From assembly GCA_030248215.1 (NCBI GenBank), contig JASANG010001286.1:124001-188000 (forward strand): a DNA stretch of 64,000 nt, written 5' to 3'. The DNA is from Enoplolaimus lenunculus. Its lineage: Eukaryota; Nematoda; Enoplea; Enoplida; Thoracostomopsidae. Each line of letters begins with the position of its first letter. The stretch's first letter is position 1. The notes beneath the pieces were generated by a model. That model did no database searches, was not told where the DNA came from, and saw nothing but the letters and a program-made list of their open reading frames with translations. Made by a program: the position numbers and the translations under genes. Of this stretch, positions 48,101 to 59,585 are shown piece by piece.

Positions 48101-48661
48101 GGCCAATGTTACTTTAAAGGCCGTCCCATTTTCCCGGGACAGAAATGTACCAGTAATACCCGTCCCATTTTCCCGGGACAGCAATGTACCAGTAATACCC
48201 GTCCCATTTTCCCGGGACAGAAATGTACCAGTAATACCCGTCCCATTTTCCCGGGACAGCAATGTACCAGGAGTACATTCCAAAATATAATTGGGACAGC
48301 GGGACAGTTCAGACAGATGAGATAGTGGGACAGATGGGACAGTTGGGACAGATGGGACAGTTGGGACAGATGGGACAGTTCGGACAGATGGGACATATGG
48401 GACAGTTGGGACAGATGGGACAGTTGGGACAGTTGGACAGTTGGGACAGATGGGGCAGTTGGGACACTTGGGACAGATGGGACAGATATATGTGTATATA
48501 TGTATATATATTATATATATGTATATATGTATATATAATATATAATATATACCTACGTAAATATATCTGCCTGTGCATATGTAAACAGGAGCGCATAAGT
48601 GTGCACTCCGGGTATATTTGTGTCCCGGGCAATTGGGACGGCCTTTATAGTAACATGGGCC
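48101..48661. mobile_element. GGCC-family MITE with GGGACAG interior, perfect target duplication
   Basis: GGCCAATGTTACTTTAAAGG left, CCTTTATAGTAACATGGGCC right, GTCAATGC on both sides. Interior: four 38-bp units (CCGTCCCATTTTCCCGGGAC with ATGTACCAGTAATA), then GGGACAGATGGGACAGTTGG words (48298-48485), then a TATATG tract. Frames through it are repeat products. Confidence 0.93.
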
Positions 48662-49128
48662 GTCAATGCAATCATTTTGTTTTTAACCTAGGCAAATGCC
48701 GCTGACCCGGGCCCGTAGCCAAGGGGTGTATGGGAGGACTCAGCCCATCCTGGATAAGTATGGCCCCCGTAGAAAAGTTTCAACCTTGCTTGCAAGTCAT
48801 TAAAAACCCTTGAATGTCCCTCCTAAAAAATTTTGAGCCCCTAGCAAGGTGAGCTGGCTGAAGAGCCGGCGCAGATTAAATTAGAATAATTTTGTCCGCA
48901 CCCCGGCAAAATTTTCAGACCTCCCATAACGGCGGTGATAAGGAGGGGGCGACGGGGCGCATCCCATTGGCCCGAGCCGACGAAACTTTTGTCTAATTTG
49001 TAAGTTTCGGTCAGTAGTTTCGAAAAATGTTAACAAAATTTGTTAACTAAGCACCCTTTATGGTTGCATTTTCAGCGTGTAATCAATTGGTTTTCAAACT
49101 CACCCCTGTGAAAAAGTAGGGTAATTGC

Positions 49129-49420
49129 AGGGTCTTTTCGGTTATTCCCCTTCAAAAATGGTTGGATTTTGAAAATTGTTATTTCAGCTTCTCACAACCA
49201 CCCTTGGTCATCACACGACCATATTTGAATTTTTGAAAAATTTGATGTGTTTAAATGTCCCAAGGATCACTGGTCAACCCGATTCAAAACTTTTTTGCTA
49301 AAGTTATATATCATTCGACGCAGCCTGCCGAGCTGAGTCCAACTGTGTTAATTTTTTTACAATCAACAATTGCTGTAAACTTAACATAGTTGGACTCCGC
49401 TTCACTAGCAGCATAAAAAA
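49129..49420. mobile_element. Half of a foldback element
   Basis: CAGGGTCTTTTCGGTTATTC then TTGGATTTTGAAAATTG, the left arm of the 33.95 and 42.83 kb elements. The CAGGG start suggests hAT-type ends. Confidence 0.6.
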
Positions 49421-49659
49421 TTGGGTATGCGCTTCCCAGGTTCTTCGTACCACCGCCCCTGGATCCAGCCCGTAAATACCTTTAACTCCCCCCGTATGTT
49501 TCTCTTGAAATTATATCGACTCATTCACTTGCATTTTTGCTGCCTACCAGCCAACGCTGACCGAGTCTAATAAATAATGAGTCAAGCCGCGTGTGAGCGT
49601 TGAATCATCCATTTAGAAACAGACCAATTTTAGACGACATACTACCATGTGAACACCAT

Positions 49660-49834
49660 CAATGGCGGATCCCTGGGGGCACCCCGGCCGTGGCCCCCCC
49701 CAACAGCATCTCGACAAAAATTCTATAGCAATTTTGTGACAATAGTTCGTGGTTTGTGTGTGGGTCAAAAGTAAGTTTATTACCTGTGAAATTTTGCCCC
49801 CCCCCCCAATTTTGAGATCCTGGATCCGCCACTG
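49660..49834. mobile_element. MITE, CAATGGCGGATCC family, copy 2
   Basis: CAATGGCGGATCCCTGG left, TGGATCCGCCACTG right, perfect 8-bp duplication AACACCAT. Confidence 0.93.
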
Positions 49835-50331
49835 AACACCATAGCCTCACTGTTATCCATCACGTGCACCCTCCTTATTCTTACAAATCCACCGTGTTTA
49901 CCGTAAACACACAATTACTATTTAATTACCTATATATCCTATATTTTTCCAATTACAACAGGTTATTTACAATTTTCATCGCTGACATTTCATGTGTCCC
50001 TTGTAACCCAATATTCTAGCGATCTCCCCATGGACATACATATTCGTAGGTTTATACGCAGCCGACCCAGACATATACTTATATATACACAACATATATA
50101 ATATAGCTGCAAGATATATAAGTATGGCTTGTTTGGTACGAAAGCTGTCGTCTGTATTCACACAGTTTTAACTGTGGCTTTATATTGTGTATGTGTATAC
50201 ACAGCTGTGAATTGTGAGTAAAAATATTCATTGTTGCCTTAATATTTTTGTTTATTTGGCTTGTTTTTCACTGTGTTTATTCGTAGTCGCGTTTTCATAT
50301 ATGTTGACAAACAAGTATTTTGTATATTGGT

Positions 50332-50717
50332 CAGGGTATAATCGGAAGTCTGATTCCGGCTACGGATCCGACAGAAAATCGGCCTCCGGCTTCGGCTCCG
50401 GCCTAAAATCGGCCTCCGGCTCCGATAGTATTTTTGCCGGAGGTTTCGGCAATTTTGGCAGTAAAATTTTGCATAATTTTGACAAATTTATCTGTGTAGT
50501 GCGTTTCGTTTTACTTTCGTCACAATTTTCAAGAAAGAATTTCCGAAATTTCCCAGAAAATTAACGTAAAACCAAACAACTTAACAACATTTTGCAGATA
50601 TTGGCTATAATTAACTAATTAACAACCATTTTTGCTACCTAATTTCGGGCCACCTCCGGCTCCGACAAGTTTTGTTGACCCCCGGCTCCGGTATTTTTCA
50701 CCTCCGGTTACACCCTG
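50332..50717. mobile_element. CAGGGTGCAACCGGAGG-family MITE, reverse orientation
   Basis: CAGGGTATAATCGGAAGTCT left, ACCTCCGGTTACACCCTG right, with GGCCTCCGGCTTCGGCTCCG words and the CTAAACAGATAAA core inverted. Confidence 0.75.
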
Positions 50718-50890
50718 GTATAATATATTCTCAACGGAAGACCAAAAATCAAATTCACAAAAACTTAATTTTAATTTATTTTTTTCTCTAACACTTTAAA
50801 CCCCAAAATAATTATTTATTGTATTTTACTTTTCTTATCCAATGAAAAACCGGACAGTCAGGGTTTAAGATTTGGTTCAGGAACAAAAGA

Positions 50891-50930
50891 ACAAAAAAAA
50901 AACAAAAAAAAAAAAAAAAAAAAAAAAAAC
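50891..50930 (+). repeat. Poly-A tract
   Basis: A runs broken by one or two C. Confidence 0.9.
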
Positions 50931-51171
50931 ATTGATACATATTTTTTTGCCTTTACAATCTAACAGGTCCGTTAGCCAGAGGTGGCAAGGGGGGCAGGGC
51001 TTAGTCCCCGTTGAAAATATTGGCCCAGCTTTAATTGATTTAAAACTTCCCGGAAACCCGTTTTAAAATAGTTTTCGCCACCCAGGATATTGAAAACGCT
51101 ACAGGCCTGGGATCTAGACGTGTATCTGAATCCCTATTAAAAGTATTGTTTTGTTGTCTCTCAGAAGTTTG

Positions 51172-51368
51172 GGCCAATGTAAAGAACAGGGGCGGAACAG
51201 TATTATAAGCATATTCCTAAGCCTAAGGCTAAGCGTAAGAATGAGTTTATTCCTCAGCCTAAACCTAAACCTAAGCCTAAGCCAAGCAAACAATTTAGTC
51301 TAAAACTTAAGCTTACTCATTTTTTAGTCCCACAGAAAACCGTTCCGCCCCTGATCTTTACATGGGCC
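51172..51368. mobile_element. GGCC-family MITE, perfect 8-bp target duplication
   Basis: GGCCAATGTAAAGAACAGGG left, CTGATCTTTACATGGGCC right, GAAGTTTG on both sides; interior CCTAAGCCTAAGGCTAAGCG. Confidence 0.93.
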
Positions 51369-51524
51369 GAAGTTTGGAACGAGGAATCATTACATCTGTC
51401 AGTACCCTTGGTGATAAATTGAAAATTTCCAAACCTTGCAAAACGAAAACGTTGTGTCTGTTTCCGTTTCAAACCAATCGGGTAATGTTTGTGACCACTG
51501 GTAACGATGGCCTCAGGCCGCCTA

Positions 51525-51730
51525 TCATGTGACACGCATGATGTCCGGATACATAAATCGCCATGGTTCGCACCGGTTGTACCTCCCTCTAAATAAGGCG
51601 GGGGTAGGCCAAAAACGCAACGCGTGCCGAGTACATTCGTTTTCACACAAAAGTTGCAAAATGATAGACATCTTTAAAATGGCTGAAACTTCGCGTCCAG
51701 CGCGAATTTTTTTCACATTTTCTTTTAAAG
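51525..51730. repeat. Dispersed repeat shared with 14.3 and 18.5 kb
   Basis: CATAAATCGCCATGGTTCGC and CACAAAAGTTGCAAAATGAT blocks; no TIR recognised. Confidence 0.45.
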
Positions 51731-52249
51731 TAGCTAAACAGCTCATATTTTAGGTAAAACCTTTTACAATCTTCATATGCTCCAACCAGGGTAGACAGCA
51801 CACTGCACACCTGACTTAAAAATTTGTTTTATTACCTTCTTTATTATTTCGTTTCATCACAGTTATCTTATCTTAAGTAAAATTGTAAGCCAGCGAGTGG
51901 AGAAAGCGAAAAAATTTATTGGCATTTAGCAGCCTGGTGGTTATTGTAAGCACTGTGTAGTGTCTAAAAGCCATTTTAAAAATCGCGGAAAGGTAGGACA
52001 GCGCCAAACTCGGGAGTGAAGCGAGCGAGAAGCCAGACGTATTTCAAAACTTCAAACGGTTTTGTCTCATCCGGGCAGGGTGACACCCCCCAAACGCAAG
52101 GTATGGGGGTGGCTCGTCGGGCCCTGCGTGTATGGCAATCTATGCTTTACTCTTACGTACACTTGCGGTGCTCATATATACACCGCCATCCCTCTTTTTT
52201 ATAAGTGGTCATCCCGTACCGCGAATCCAACGACCGAATCCATAGGTTT

Positions 52250-52700
52250 GCTGTTTTCAGTGCTCGTCTCGGGCAGAACTCAACGTTGAAACTACACAGT
52301 ATGCGCGAGCCCGGTTCGAAGTTTTGGCCCCAAAGTTAAGGACCACACAGGAATCGAATCTCTGCCCTCTTGCACTCGAGTCAAGCATGCTACCACTACT
52401 CCATGCGGTCGATTGCAACAACTTCGTATTCCGGTATTTGTGCACGTGTCCGGCAGTCTATGATTTATTTTACACATACTTACCGTGCAGATATACTGCC
52501 ATCCCTCTTTTTACAAGCGGTCGTCCCGGACTGCGAATCCAGCTACCCAAATCCAGTGTATGCAAAGCAAAAAAATTGCTATACATGTGCACATATACCG
52601 GTATAAGAAATTGTTGCAATTTCCACATGGTGTAATGGTAGCATGCTTGACTCGAGTGTAAGATCGCCGAAGTTCGATTCCTGTGTTGGTCCTTAACTTT
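52250..52700. repeat. Inverted pair of tRNA-derived repeats
   Basis: A minus-strand copy near 52370-52420 and a plus-strand copy near 52621-52690 share GGTAGCATGCTTGACTCGAG and a TTCGATTCC box. The flanking TGTTGCAA and ATACCGGTAT words are mirrored, so the two form a foldable inverted repeat. Confidence 0.55.
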
Positions 52701-52777
52701 GGGCGAAATGTCGTACAGGGATCGTGCATTGCGTATAGTTTCAACAACAACAATAACGCTAATAACATGATAAATAT

Positions 52778-53078
52778 GACCAGTGTTATTTTAGAAACAT
52801 AACTGTATTTTAACGTATTCCTATTCGTAAGCATGAGCTTAAACTTTAAAGTTGAAATAAGTCTAAAACGAAACCTATTAAGGGAAAGTAATAACCGAAA
52901 TCCTAAGCATCGAGTTCCGCCCCTGCTTACAATACTGTTCCGCCCCTGCTTACAATACTGTTCCGCCCCTGCTTACAATACTGTTCCGCCCCTGCTTACA
53001 ATACTGTTCCGCCCCTGCTTACAATACTGTTCCGCCCCTGCTTACAATACTGTTCCGCCCCTGTTCTTAACATTGGCC
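52778..53078. mobile_element. GGCC-family element whose right terminus is tandemly repeated
   Basis: Left GACCAGTGTTATTTTAGAAA resembles the family's GTTACTTTA end. The right part has seven starts of TTCCGCCCCTGCTTACAATA at exactly 23-bp spacing (52915 to 53053), the last leading into CTGTTCTTAACATTGGCC. Confidence 0.7.
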
Positions 53079-53494
53079 GGACCTTACGCAAACGATAGCC
53101 CCCATTTGGGAGTTTATCAATCTGTCCCAGATCAAAAGTGCATATGCGTTTGCATGAAACGATTGCGAGCTGAATGGTAAAAACTCCCGTTTGGGGATCC
53201 CCACCTGAACCGGGTACAAAAAGCTGCCATAATTTTAAACCTAAAACACTCGTCATTCAGCCATTTATAACCAGAAAACATCAAGAAATTATCCGCATTT
53301 CACTCGAAGATCGCTAATTTTAACAGCACAGCAATCAAATTGTGTTCAGTCCGTTCAATTGACAAGTAAAAGTATATTTTGTTTGCAGATGTGGATACGA
53401 CATATATTTACGTTAATAGCAATGACGCCACACTTAAGCATTTATATTTGGTTATAATGTGAAAAATTTGATTGGTTAATTGAATAAAGCAATA

Positions 53495-53684
53495 ATGGCT
53501 GGAAAAATGTCACAATCTCGCAAATGGCTGATTGTCGTTTGCTGTTCGCTCATTCAAGCGCTTACAATTGGTGCTATTCTATCGCTGACGGTATTTTTGG
53601 ATTCGATGAAACAATCGTTACGAGTTAATTACGGTCAAATATCACTGATATGCTCGTTATCAGCAGCATTCGCACAAGGAAGCG
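53495..53684 (+). CDS. SLC16-like exon 1
   Basis: MAGKMSQSRKWLIVVCCSLI to SLSAAFAQGS: helix 1, the short loop and the start of helix 2. Donor AGCG|GTACGT, phase 1. Confidence 0.85.
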
Positions 53685-56600
53685 GTACGTTGGTTGATTA
53701 GCTGAATTAGAGATGTCCCGGGGCTGGAGCTCTACGGTACCATATGGACGGCACCAGCAAAACAACATTTATCCATCCGCTTGAATGTTAACTGGAAAAA
53801 AATTACTAAAACGGCTTCACAAGGAATTGGAACTGAAAAGATCGCGTGTTACAATATTTTAAATTTCTAATCGGAATCAGAACTAATTGTGAATCGTATT
53901 TTAACTGAAATAGCAACTCTTTGTACCCAGCTTTCTCACATGTACTTTATTGCTAACGCTTTGCGCAGTATGTGACTAAGCTCAGAATAAAAATAAGCGC
54001 AAATCAGGGTGCAACCGGAGGTGAAAAATACCGGAGTCGGAGGTCAACCAAACTTGCCGGAGCCGGAGGTGATGCGAAATTAAGTAGTAAAAATGATGGT
54101 TAACTGATTAATAATAGCCAATATCTGCAAAATGTTAGTTGTTTGGTTTTACGCTAATTTTCTGCCAAATTTCGGCAATTCTTTCCTGAAAATTGTGACA
54201 AAAGTCAATCGAAACGCGCTAAACAGATAAATTTAGCAGAATTATGTAAATTTTACTACCGAAATTGCCGGAACCGTCGGCAAAAATTCTACCGGAGCCG
54301 GAGGCCGATTTTCTGCCGGAGCCAGAGGCAAACCTCCCGTTGTACCCTGATAGATATACCGCCGATGTACACGTTCATGTAGCAAAACATTGCTGCTATG
54401 TAAACTTATTTGGCCCATGTTACTTTAAGGGGCGTCCAGGTTTCCGGTGTGTCCATAAAAGAGTAGGTTTACATTCTAGATTTCATTTTTTGCTTATGCT
54501 TAGGCTTACGCTTAGAAACACATTTTTGCAACGCTTAGGCTTACGCTTAGAAATACGCTTAATCTACTGTTACGCCCCTTAAAGTAACATTGGCCACTTA
54601 TTTTGTAAACACTACAACAGCGCTGCAGTGACTTTCTACACATGTCTAGGCAAAATGTACCGTGGCACAATTTAGTCAGAATCCAAATGTAGCACAGTAG
54701 GTTTATTACATTACCATACACAAAATGTGTCGGATGACGTCATATGGCGTAACTTCACAACGTTCCGAGGCGGAGTAAATGGTACCGTGCTCCCAGGTAC
54801 ATGTTCACGCATAAGGCACGTTAAATTTGAAGTTTAGTGTATTTTGCTGGCCTCGACCTCGGGTAAAATCCTGGCCCCAGGACATCTCTAATCTGATTAT
54901 AGTGCTCCACATCGCACGAACTGGAACTTTTAATAATCACAGAGGGAATGCAAATCTGTGGACTGTAGCCTAAACATTGACCTTTGCAATTCAAGTAGAA
55001 TAATAATCAGAGGTCATGAGAAACGCAGACATCGTACAATTTTCAAACGATGACAATTTTTGGGCAAACATCGGCTGGCAATAGGTCCAGGTTGTTTCAC
55101 AGTGTTACGCAAAACTTTCAGATTTACAATTCAGTTGTTGATTTACACACAAGTTTTTGTTTGTTGATTCTTTTACGCAGTTTTTACTTTAGCTCCTGTT
55201 GCATCTCTCATTCTCCATGCAATTGGATATCGTACTGGTACGGCGTTGTCGGGTATGGTTGCATCTGCAGCGTTGATATGTGCCGCATTTGTGGACAACT
55301 ATTACATCGGTGTGGTGATTTTAACTGGACCAATATACGGTATGCGGCTGTGTCAGGTTTATATACATTCTGAAATCCGCAGTCAATGCTGACTCGCGCT
55401 GAGTTAAAATTGGCTTACGGCTGGCACTGGAAACAGCCTGTCTCAGTGTGAGTCAAAACAAATCATTAAATTGAGTCAAACAGGCTAAGTTCAATTTGAA
55501 ATATATCTGAGTCAAATCTGATTTAAAAATTGAAATATAACTGAGTCAAATCTGATTTAAAATTGAAATACAACCAAGTCAAAGCGGAGTCAAAATTGAA
55601 ATATAACTGAGTCAAAGGTGAGTCAAAATTGAAATATTGAGTCAAACCTGAGTAAAATATAAATTTTTGACCTCTGCGTAAACATTCAGCGGAAACATAA
55701 GCTCTTGAAACAGAGAATTTGCTATATGAATATGTAAACTTAATATATAACTGCGTCATATGCTTTACAAATTATGTCCCATACAAGCTTGTTAATTACC
55801 TATTAATTAGGATACGGGGTCCGATGGTTTTGATTAAAAACTAAAGATAAATTTTTTTCACGAACGGTATATCTGAAGATAGTTGGGCAAACGAACGACA
55901 GAATACAGTGACACCGAATCCAGCCAGAACTTTACTATTCGAAATTCGTTGCATTCTAATGCCGTTTGCTGCGAACTTGAAATTAAAATACCAAACAATT
56001 CTGTAATTAAACTATCTCATTAATAAACATAGCAGCCGTCTGGTGATTGCAGACACGGGCGTTGCTGTGAGTTCATTTATGGGAGCGGATCAAACTTTGC
56101 TTTAAAGTTTTTACTGAACAATTTTTCTAACTTAAGCTCGGGTATTCTCTACTGACAGTAAAAATGTCTTTTTGAGTCTTTCCAGGAATTTTGGTGAATA
56201 TATCTCTGTATCCTTTTGTATACAGCTGTCTGGTTTGCTGGTGAAACGTTTCCCAACACACGCGACCTGTACGACGTTATAGGTGTAAAAAGTTTTAATG
56301 TTGAAAACCAAAAATGTTCCGTGTTTCAGGATTCGGATGCAGCCTTGCACTTGCGGCATCAACAATAACACCTGGATTTTTGATTGATGAACATCAAAGA
56401 CACATTGCGTACTCGATAGTGTTCACTGGCGCCGGTCTTGGTATGATGGCATTCCCGCCGATCTATCAAAGTTTGATCGCAACGTACAACTGGCAAGGCG
56501 GATTTATTGTATTAAGCGCAATTACGCTCAATTTGTGTGCAATCGCGTTGCTGTTTCCAAGCAAACCACCAGTACAAAGGACGGTTTCAACTGACAAGAT

Positions 56601-59585
56601 TATGGAGTTAGAAATCGCAACCACAAAAGAAACCAACGCCAAACCGGTCGCCATGAAAACGTTCATCGATAAATCAACCATCGACGGGCATCATCGCCAG
56701 AATACCGCAGAAACCGACCGGATCGCTGAAACACATCACACGAATGATGATAGTAATGCACTCAAAGACAACGACCTCAAAGTCACAACATCTTACATTT
56801 CAGTTCCAAAGAATGTGGTCAACGTTGACGACGAGCCTAATGGACCTGACACAACGGTTAATGCCAACCTTTTGACCAATCAACGCACAGAAATCGATGA
56901 TGATTGTACGGACCAATCAAAATATCCGACAGGCGCGAGCACTACGACTGACGCTGGTGACAAAAACACAACGACTGACAGCAATGCAAACGTTCGCTTT
57001 GCGTCGCCCAGTGAACACCAGCAGTCATTAGCGCAACGACTCAGTTTGCATCTGTGGTTGAAACCGCGATTTTTAGCGTTATGGTTTGCAACATTTGCGT
57101 TACAATTTTGCGGTGTCGGTATTGGTTCATTTTTCTTCAATATTCTTCTTGAATGCTACGGCATGACCGGCTCACAAGCGTCATTCACGTTGACATGCCT
57201 TGGAGTCGCGTCAATTGTCGGCCGTCTTACGGCGGCTTTACTTCGTCAAACAGTCCTTGTTCCACGTTGGTATTTATTCAGCGTTTTTTGCGCCGTATTC
57301 GGATCGCTCCTTGGTTGCACTGGACAATTTAGTCAATTTTGGACGGGTGTTTTGTTATATATTGCAATCGGCTACATCGTTGGAATCATATTTCCGTTAC
57401 ATTCGATTATTTTGACAGATTTATTTCCGGTAGCGCAACTGCCTGCAACGTACGGATTTACATACCTGGCACTTGGTATCGGTTGTGTCACTGGATCACC
57501 GTTAGCAGGTACGTTTTGAATTGGCACGAAACTCACGTCACTTTAACGACAACATAGAAAAGACAATTTTGTAAAAAAAATGGTAATGTTTCTGCCTTAT
57601 AAATCGCTGAAATTGTATTCGACTTCTCGGGCATTTCGCTCTTGACAAAGTGTCTGGTTTCTTTTGTTGAGCGAAGCGAAACTACGAGCGAACCTTGGAG
57701 TTTCGCGAAGCGTGTAATATTTTGTGATCGGGGGTCCAAAAGTGAATGTCCGCCCGTCCGTCCGTCCGAAAAGAATGTCAGTACCCGCCGAACTAAATGT
57801 AATAAAGTTTTTTGTTTGAAAGTTTGACTAATTGCTAGGGTTACACGCAATCGAATTTCAGCAGTAAATGATTTTTGGGTGCGAACAATTTGAACAAATT
57901 GTCTACAAACCGTCAAAACCGATAATATAATAGTTAGGTAATAGCTAATCTGCATAATAGCATAATTGATAAGCCTAAATTAGGACTTTTTGCAAGTACC
58001 CAAACACAACATCTGTTAAGCACTAGCGGGTCCATAGGAAGGCAGCAATTTTAGGTGAAACATTTGTTAGGTCCCCACGTTACACATTTTATATTTTGTG
58101 TCACTCGTACAAATAATTTACAGCATTTATTACTATTTCACCCACAAGGCCAAACTTCCCCCATAGAAATAATATTTTTCTGTCGTGTTCTCAGGGGTTC
58201 CGCCGCCGCCCCTCGAATTTCCTGCGATTTCACGGCACCCAATGCAAGATGAGGGCTGTCGCCCACACCCACCCACACTAAGCAATTCATTGTGGAAATA
58301 GCTAAAATTTATAATGAAGTATCTGTTTGTGCGCTCTACTACGAGAACGACTTAGCGAGAACGGCTTGGGAGTCGCATAAAATTGCTCTGGTTCACGATG
58401 ACGGTAGCCGCTCCCTGTTTGGAACCTAAAAATGTATCCCTACTACACTACTTTTATACTGAGAGTTTAACCAAAAAATCCTACCACACGTTTCATTCGC
58501 GCTGGAGGCATAAAAAAGTACTGGCCCATGCATAGAACAGGGTCGGATCGTTTTCCGTAGGGGCTATAATGGAGTCAGATTAAGCTTTAGACTATTTTTT
58601 TTGCTTAGGCTTAGGCTTAGGCTGAGGCTTAGGCTTAGGAATAGGCTCATCAATTTAGGCTTAGGCTTAGGCTAAGGCTTAGGAATATGCTTATGCAACT
58701 GTTCCGGGCCTGTTCTTGTGGAGTTTGTTATCCGTTTGACATGGTTTGATGCGATGTTCCGCGTCTCTGGATATTCTCTGTGTGTCTGTCACATTGATTA
58801 CTTCTTCCATCAACTGTATATACAAGCGTCCCGTCAGAAAATCCTGGATCCGCCACTACGCTTAAGAAATCAACAGCGTTCCAAGTGGATGCTACTGCTA
58901 ACAGTAGCGAAAACCGGCTTCCATGTGCCAAATCTCGTGTTATTCTTGTCACATGAAAAACAACCAGAACAGACATTGTGCAGCAGAAATGCTAGAACGC
59001 AAATCACGCATGTAGCAATAACAGACAATCAATTTTAGACAAACTCATATATTCAATTATATTCGATAACTAAAAGTTACTATTTGATATCGATTTATAT
59101 AATTTTATTAAATGATACCAAGGAACCCATAAGATTTGCGCTATACTCGCAGCGAACCATACAGCGACGTCGTGTTTTGAAATTAAAACATAGCGTAACC
59201 CTTTGAGTAGCGCTATACTTGTCGTACGGCGTCATCCGTCATGGTCCGTCATGGTCCGCCGTCATGGTCCATCATGGTCCGTCATGGTCCATCATGGTCC
59301 GTCATGGTCCATCATGGTCCGCCGTCATGGTCCGTCATCCGTACGCTCGCAACCCGTAGTATTTATATTTCAGGACGACTTCGAGATATTACTGGTGCAT
59401 ACTCAGTTCCAACTGGTGTCATTGGTTTCTTTTTAACGTCCGTCCATGCGCCGATCATACTTGCGCTGCCTTTGATAATCCATCGCCGCAAACAATACTT
59501 GCACAACAGTTGTTATACGGCAAATAAATTACCAACATCAGCCACTGATACACAGCTGATTTCGGCCGCACAAAACGAAGAGTAA
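53495..59585 (+). CDS. SLC16/monocarboxylate-transporter-like MFS carrier
   Basis: A 12-helix major-facilitator carrier of 579 residues in four exons, 53495-53684, 55181-55339, 56330-57508 and 59374-59585, joined by three phase-1 introns. Residues 1-197 hold the first six membrane helices (KWLIVVCCSLIQALTIGAIL; LAPVASLILHAIGYRTGTAL; FLIDEHQRHIAYSIVFTGAG), residues about 198-357 a Thr/Asp/Asn-rich cytosolic loop, and the rest the last six helices, with a long 6-7 loop typical of SLC16. The family moves monocarboxylates or related solutes across the plasma membrane with protons. The helix-1 DGGWGW-type signature of classical MCTs is absent and the helix-5 signature is degenerate, so the substrate cannot be predicted. 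The start is the first ATG in frame after GCAATA; a 3' splice site-like TTTGTTTGCAG at 53378-53388 may mark a 5' UTR exon. Confidence 0.85.
54005..54349. mobile_element. CAGGGTGCAACCGGAGG-family MITE, SLC16-like intron 1
   Basis: CAGGGTGCAACCGGAGGTGA left, AACCTCCCGTTGTACCCTG right; core TCGAAACGCGCTAAACAGAT. No target duplication seen. Confidence 0.82.
54412..54595. mobile_element. GGCC-family MITE, perfect 8-bp target duplication
   Basis: GGCCCATGTTACTTTAAGGG left, CCCTTAAAGTAACATTGGCC right, ACTTATTT on both sides; interior TGCTTAGGCTTACGCTTAG. SLC16-like intron 1. Confidence 0.95.
55181..55339 (+). CDS. SLC16-like exon 2
   Basis: VFTLAPVASLILHAIGYRTG to VILTGPIY: helices 2-3 and the start of helix 4. 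Acceptor TTTTACGCAG, donor TACG|GTATGC, phase 1 to phase 1. Confidence 0.85.
55385..55690. repeat. GAGTCAAA-word repeat
   Basis: About seven units of TTGAAATATAACTGAGTCAA in SLC16-like intron 2. Possibly the interior of a CACTGCAAAAAATGG MITE without its ends. Confidence 0.6.
56330..57508 (+). CDS. SLC16-like exon 3
   Basis: 393 codons, acceptor GTGTTTCAG, donor GCAG|GTACGT. Helices 4-6 (GFGCSLALAASTITPGFLID; FPPIYQSLIATYNWQGGFIV), then the long hydrophilic loop with many Thr, Asn and Asp, then helices 7-10 (KPRFLALWFATFALQFCGVG; TDLFPVAQLPATYGFTYLAL). Confidence 0.9.
57660..58000. repeat. GAGCGAAGC/TTAGCTAAT repeat, copy 4
   Basis: GTTGAGCGAAGCGAAACTAC, CCGTCCGTCCGTCCG, then GGTGCGAACAATTTGAACAA and ATAGTTAGGTAATAGCTAAT. 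SLC16-like intron 3. Confidence 0.7.
58180..58500. repeat. Dispersed repeat shared with 40.2-40.5 kb
   Basis: CCACACTAAGCAATTCATT and CTACTACACTAC blocks match the OGG1-intron stretch. Confidence 0.45.
58523..58725. mobile_element. GGCC-family MITE, right end worn
   Basis: GGCCCATGCATAGAACAGGG left, CAACTGTTCCGGGCCTGTTC right; interior GCTTAGGCTTAGGCTTAGGC. Confidence 0.75.
58841..58858. mobile_element. Orphan end of a CAATGGCGGATCC MITE
   Basis: ATCCTGGATCCGCCACTA, matching the right end of the 37.1 and 49.7 kb copies; the rest is missing. Confidence 0.5.
59228..59341 (+). repeat. CATGGTCCRT decamer minisatellite
   Basis: About ten CATGGTCCGT or CATGGTCCAT units with occasional GCCGT inserts, 30 bp upstream of the last SLC16-like acceptor. 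Confidence 0.85.
59374..59585 (+). CDS. SLC16-like terminal exon
   Basis: GRLRDITGAYSVPTGVIGFF to QLISAAQNEE and TAA: helices 11-12 and a short C tail. Acceptor TATATTTCAG; a CATGGTCCRT decamer array ends about 30 bp before it. Confidence 0.88.

Noticed and set aside
48053-48705. Frames with repeated RPIFPGQKCTSNT or GQMGQLG
   Set aside because: They follow the 38-bp and 7-bp tandem units of a MITE, again open in several frames.
52915-53078. CRISPR-like regular repeats
   Set aside because: The 23-bp units are head to tail without spacers, in a eukaryotic intergenic region.
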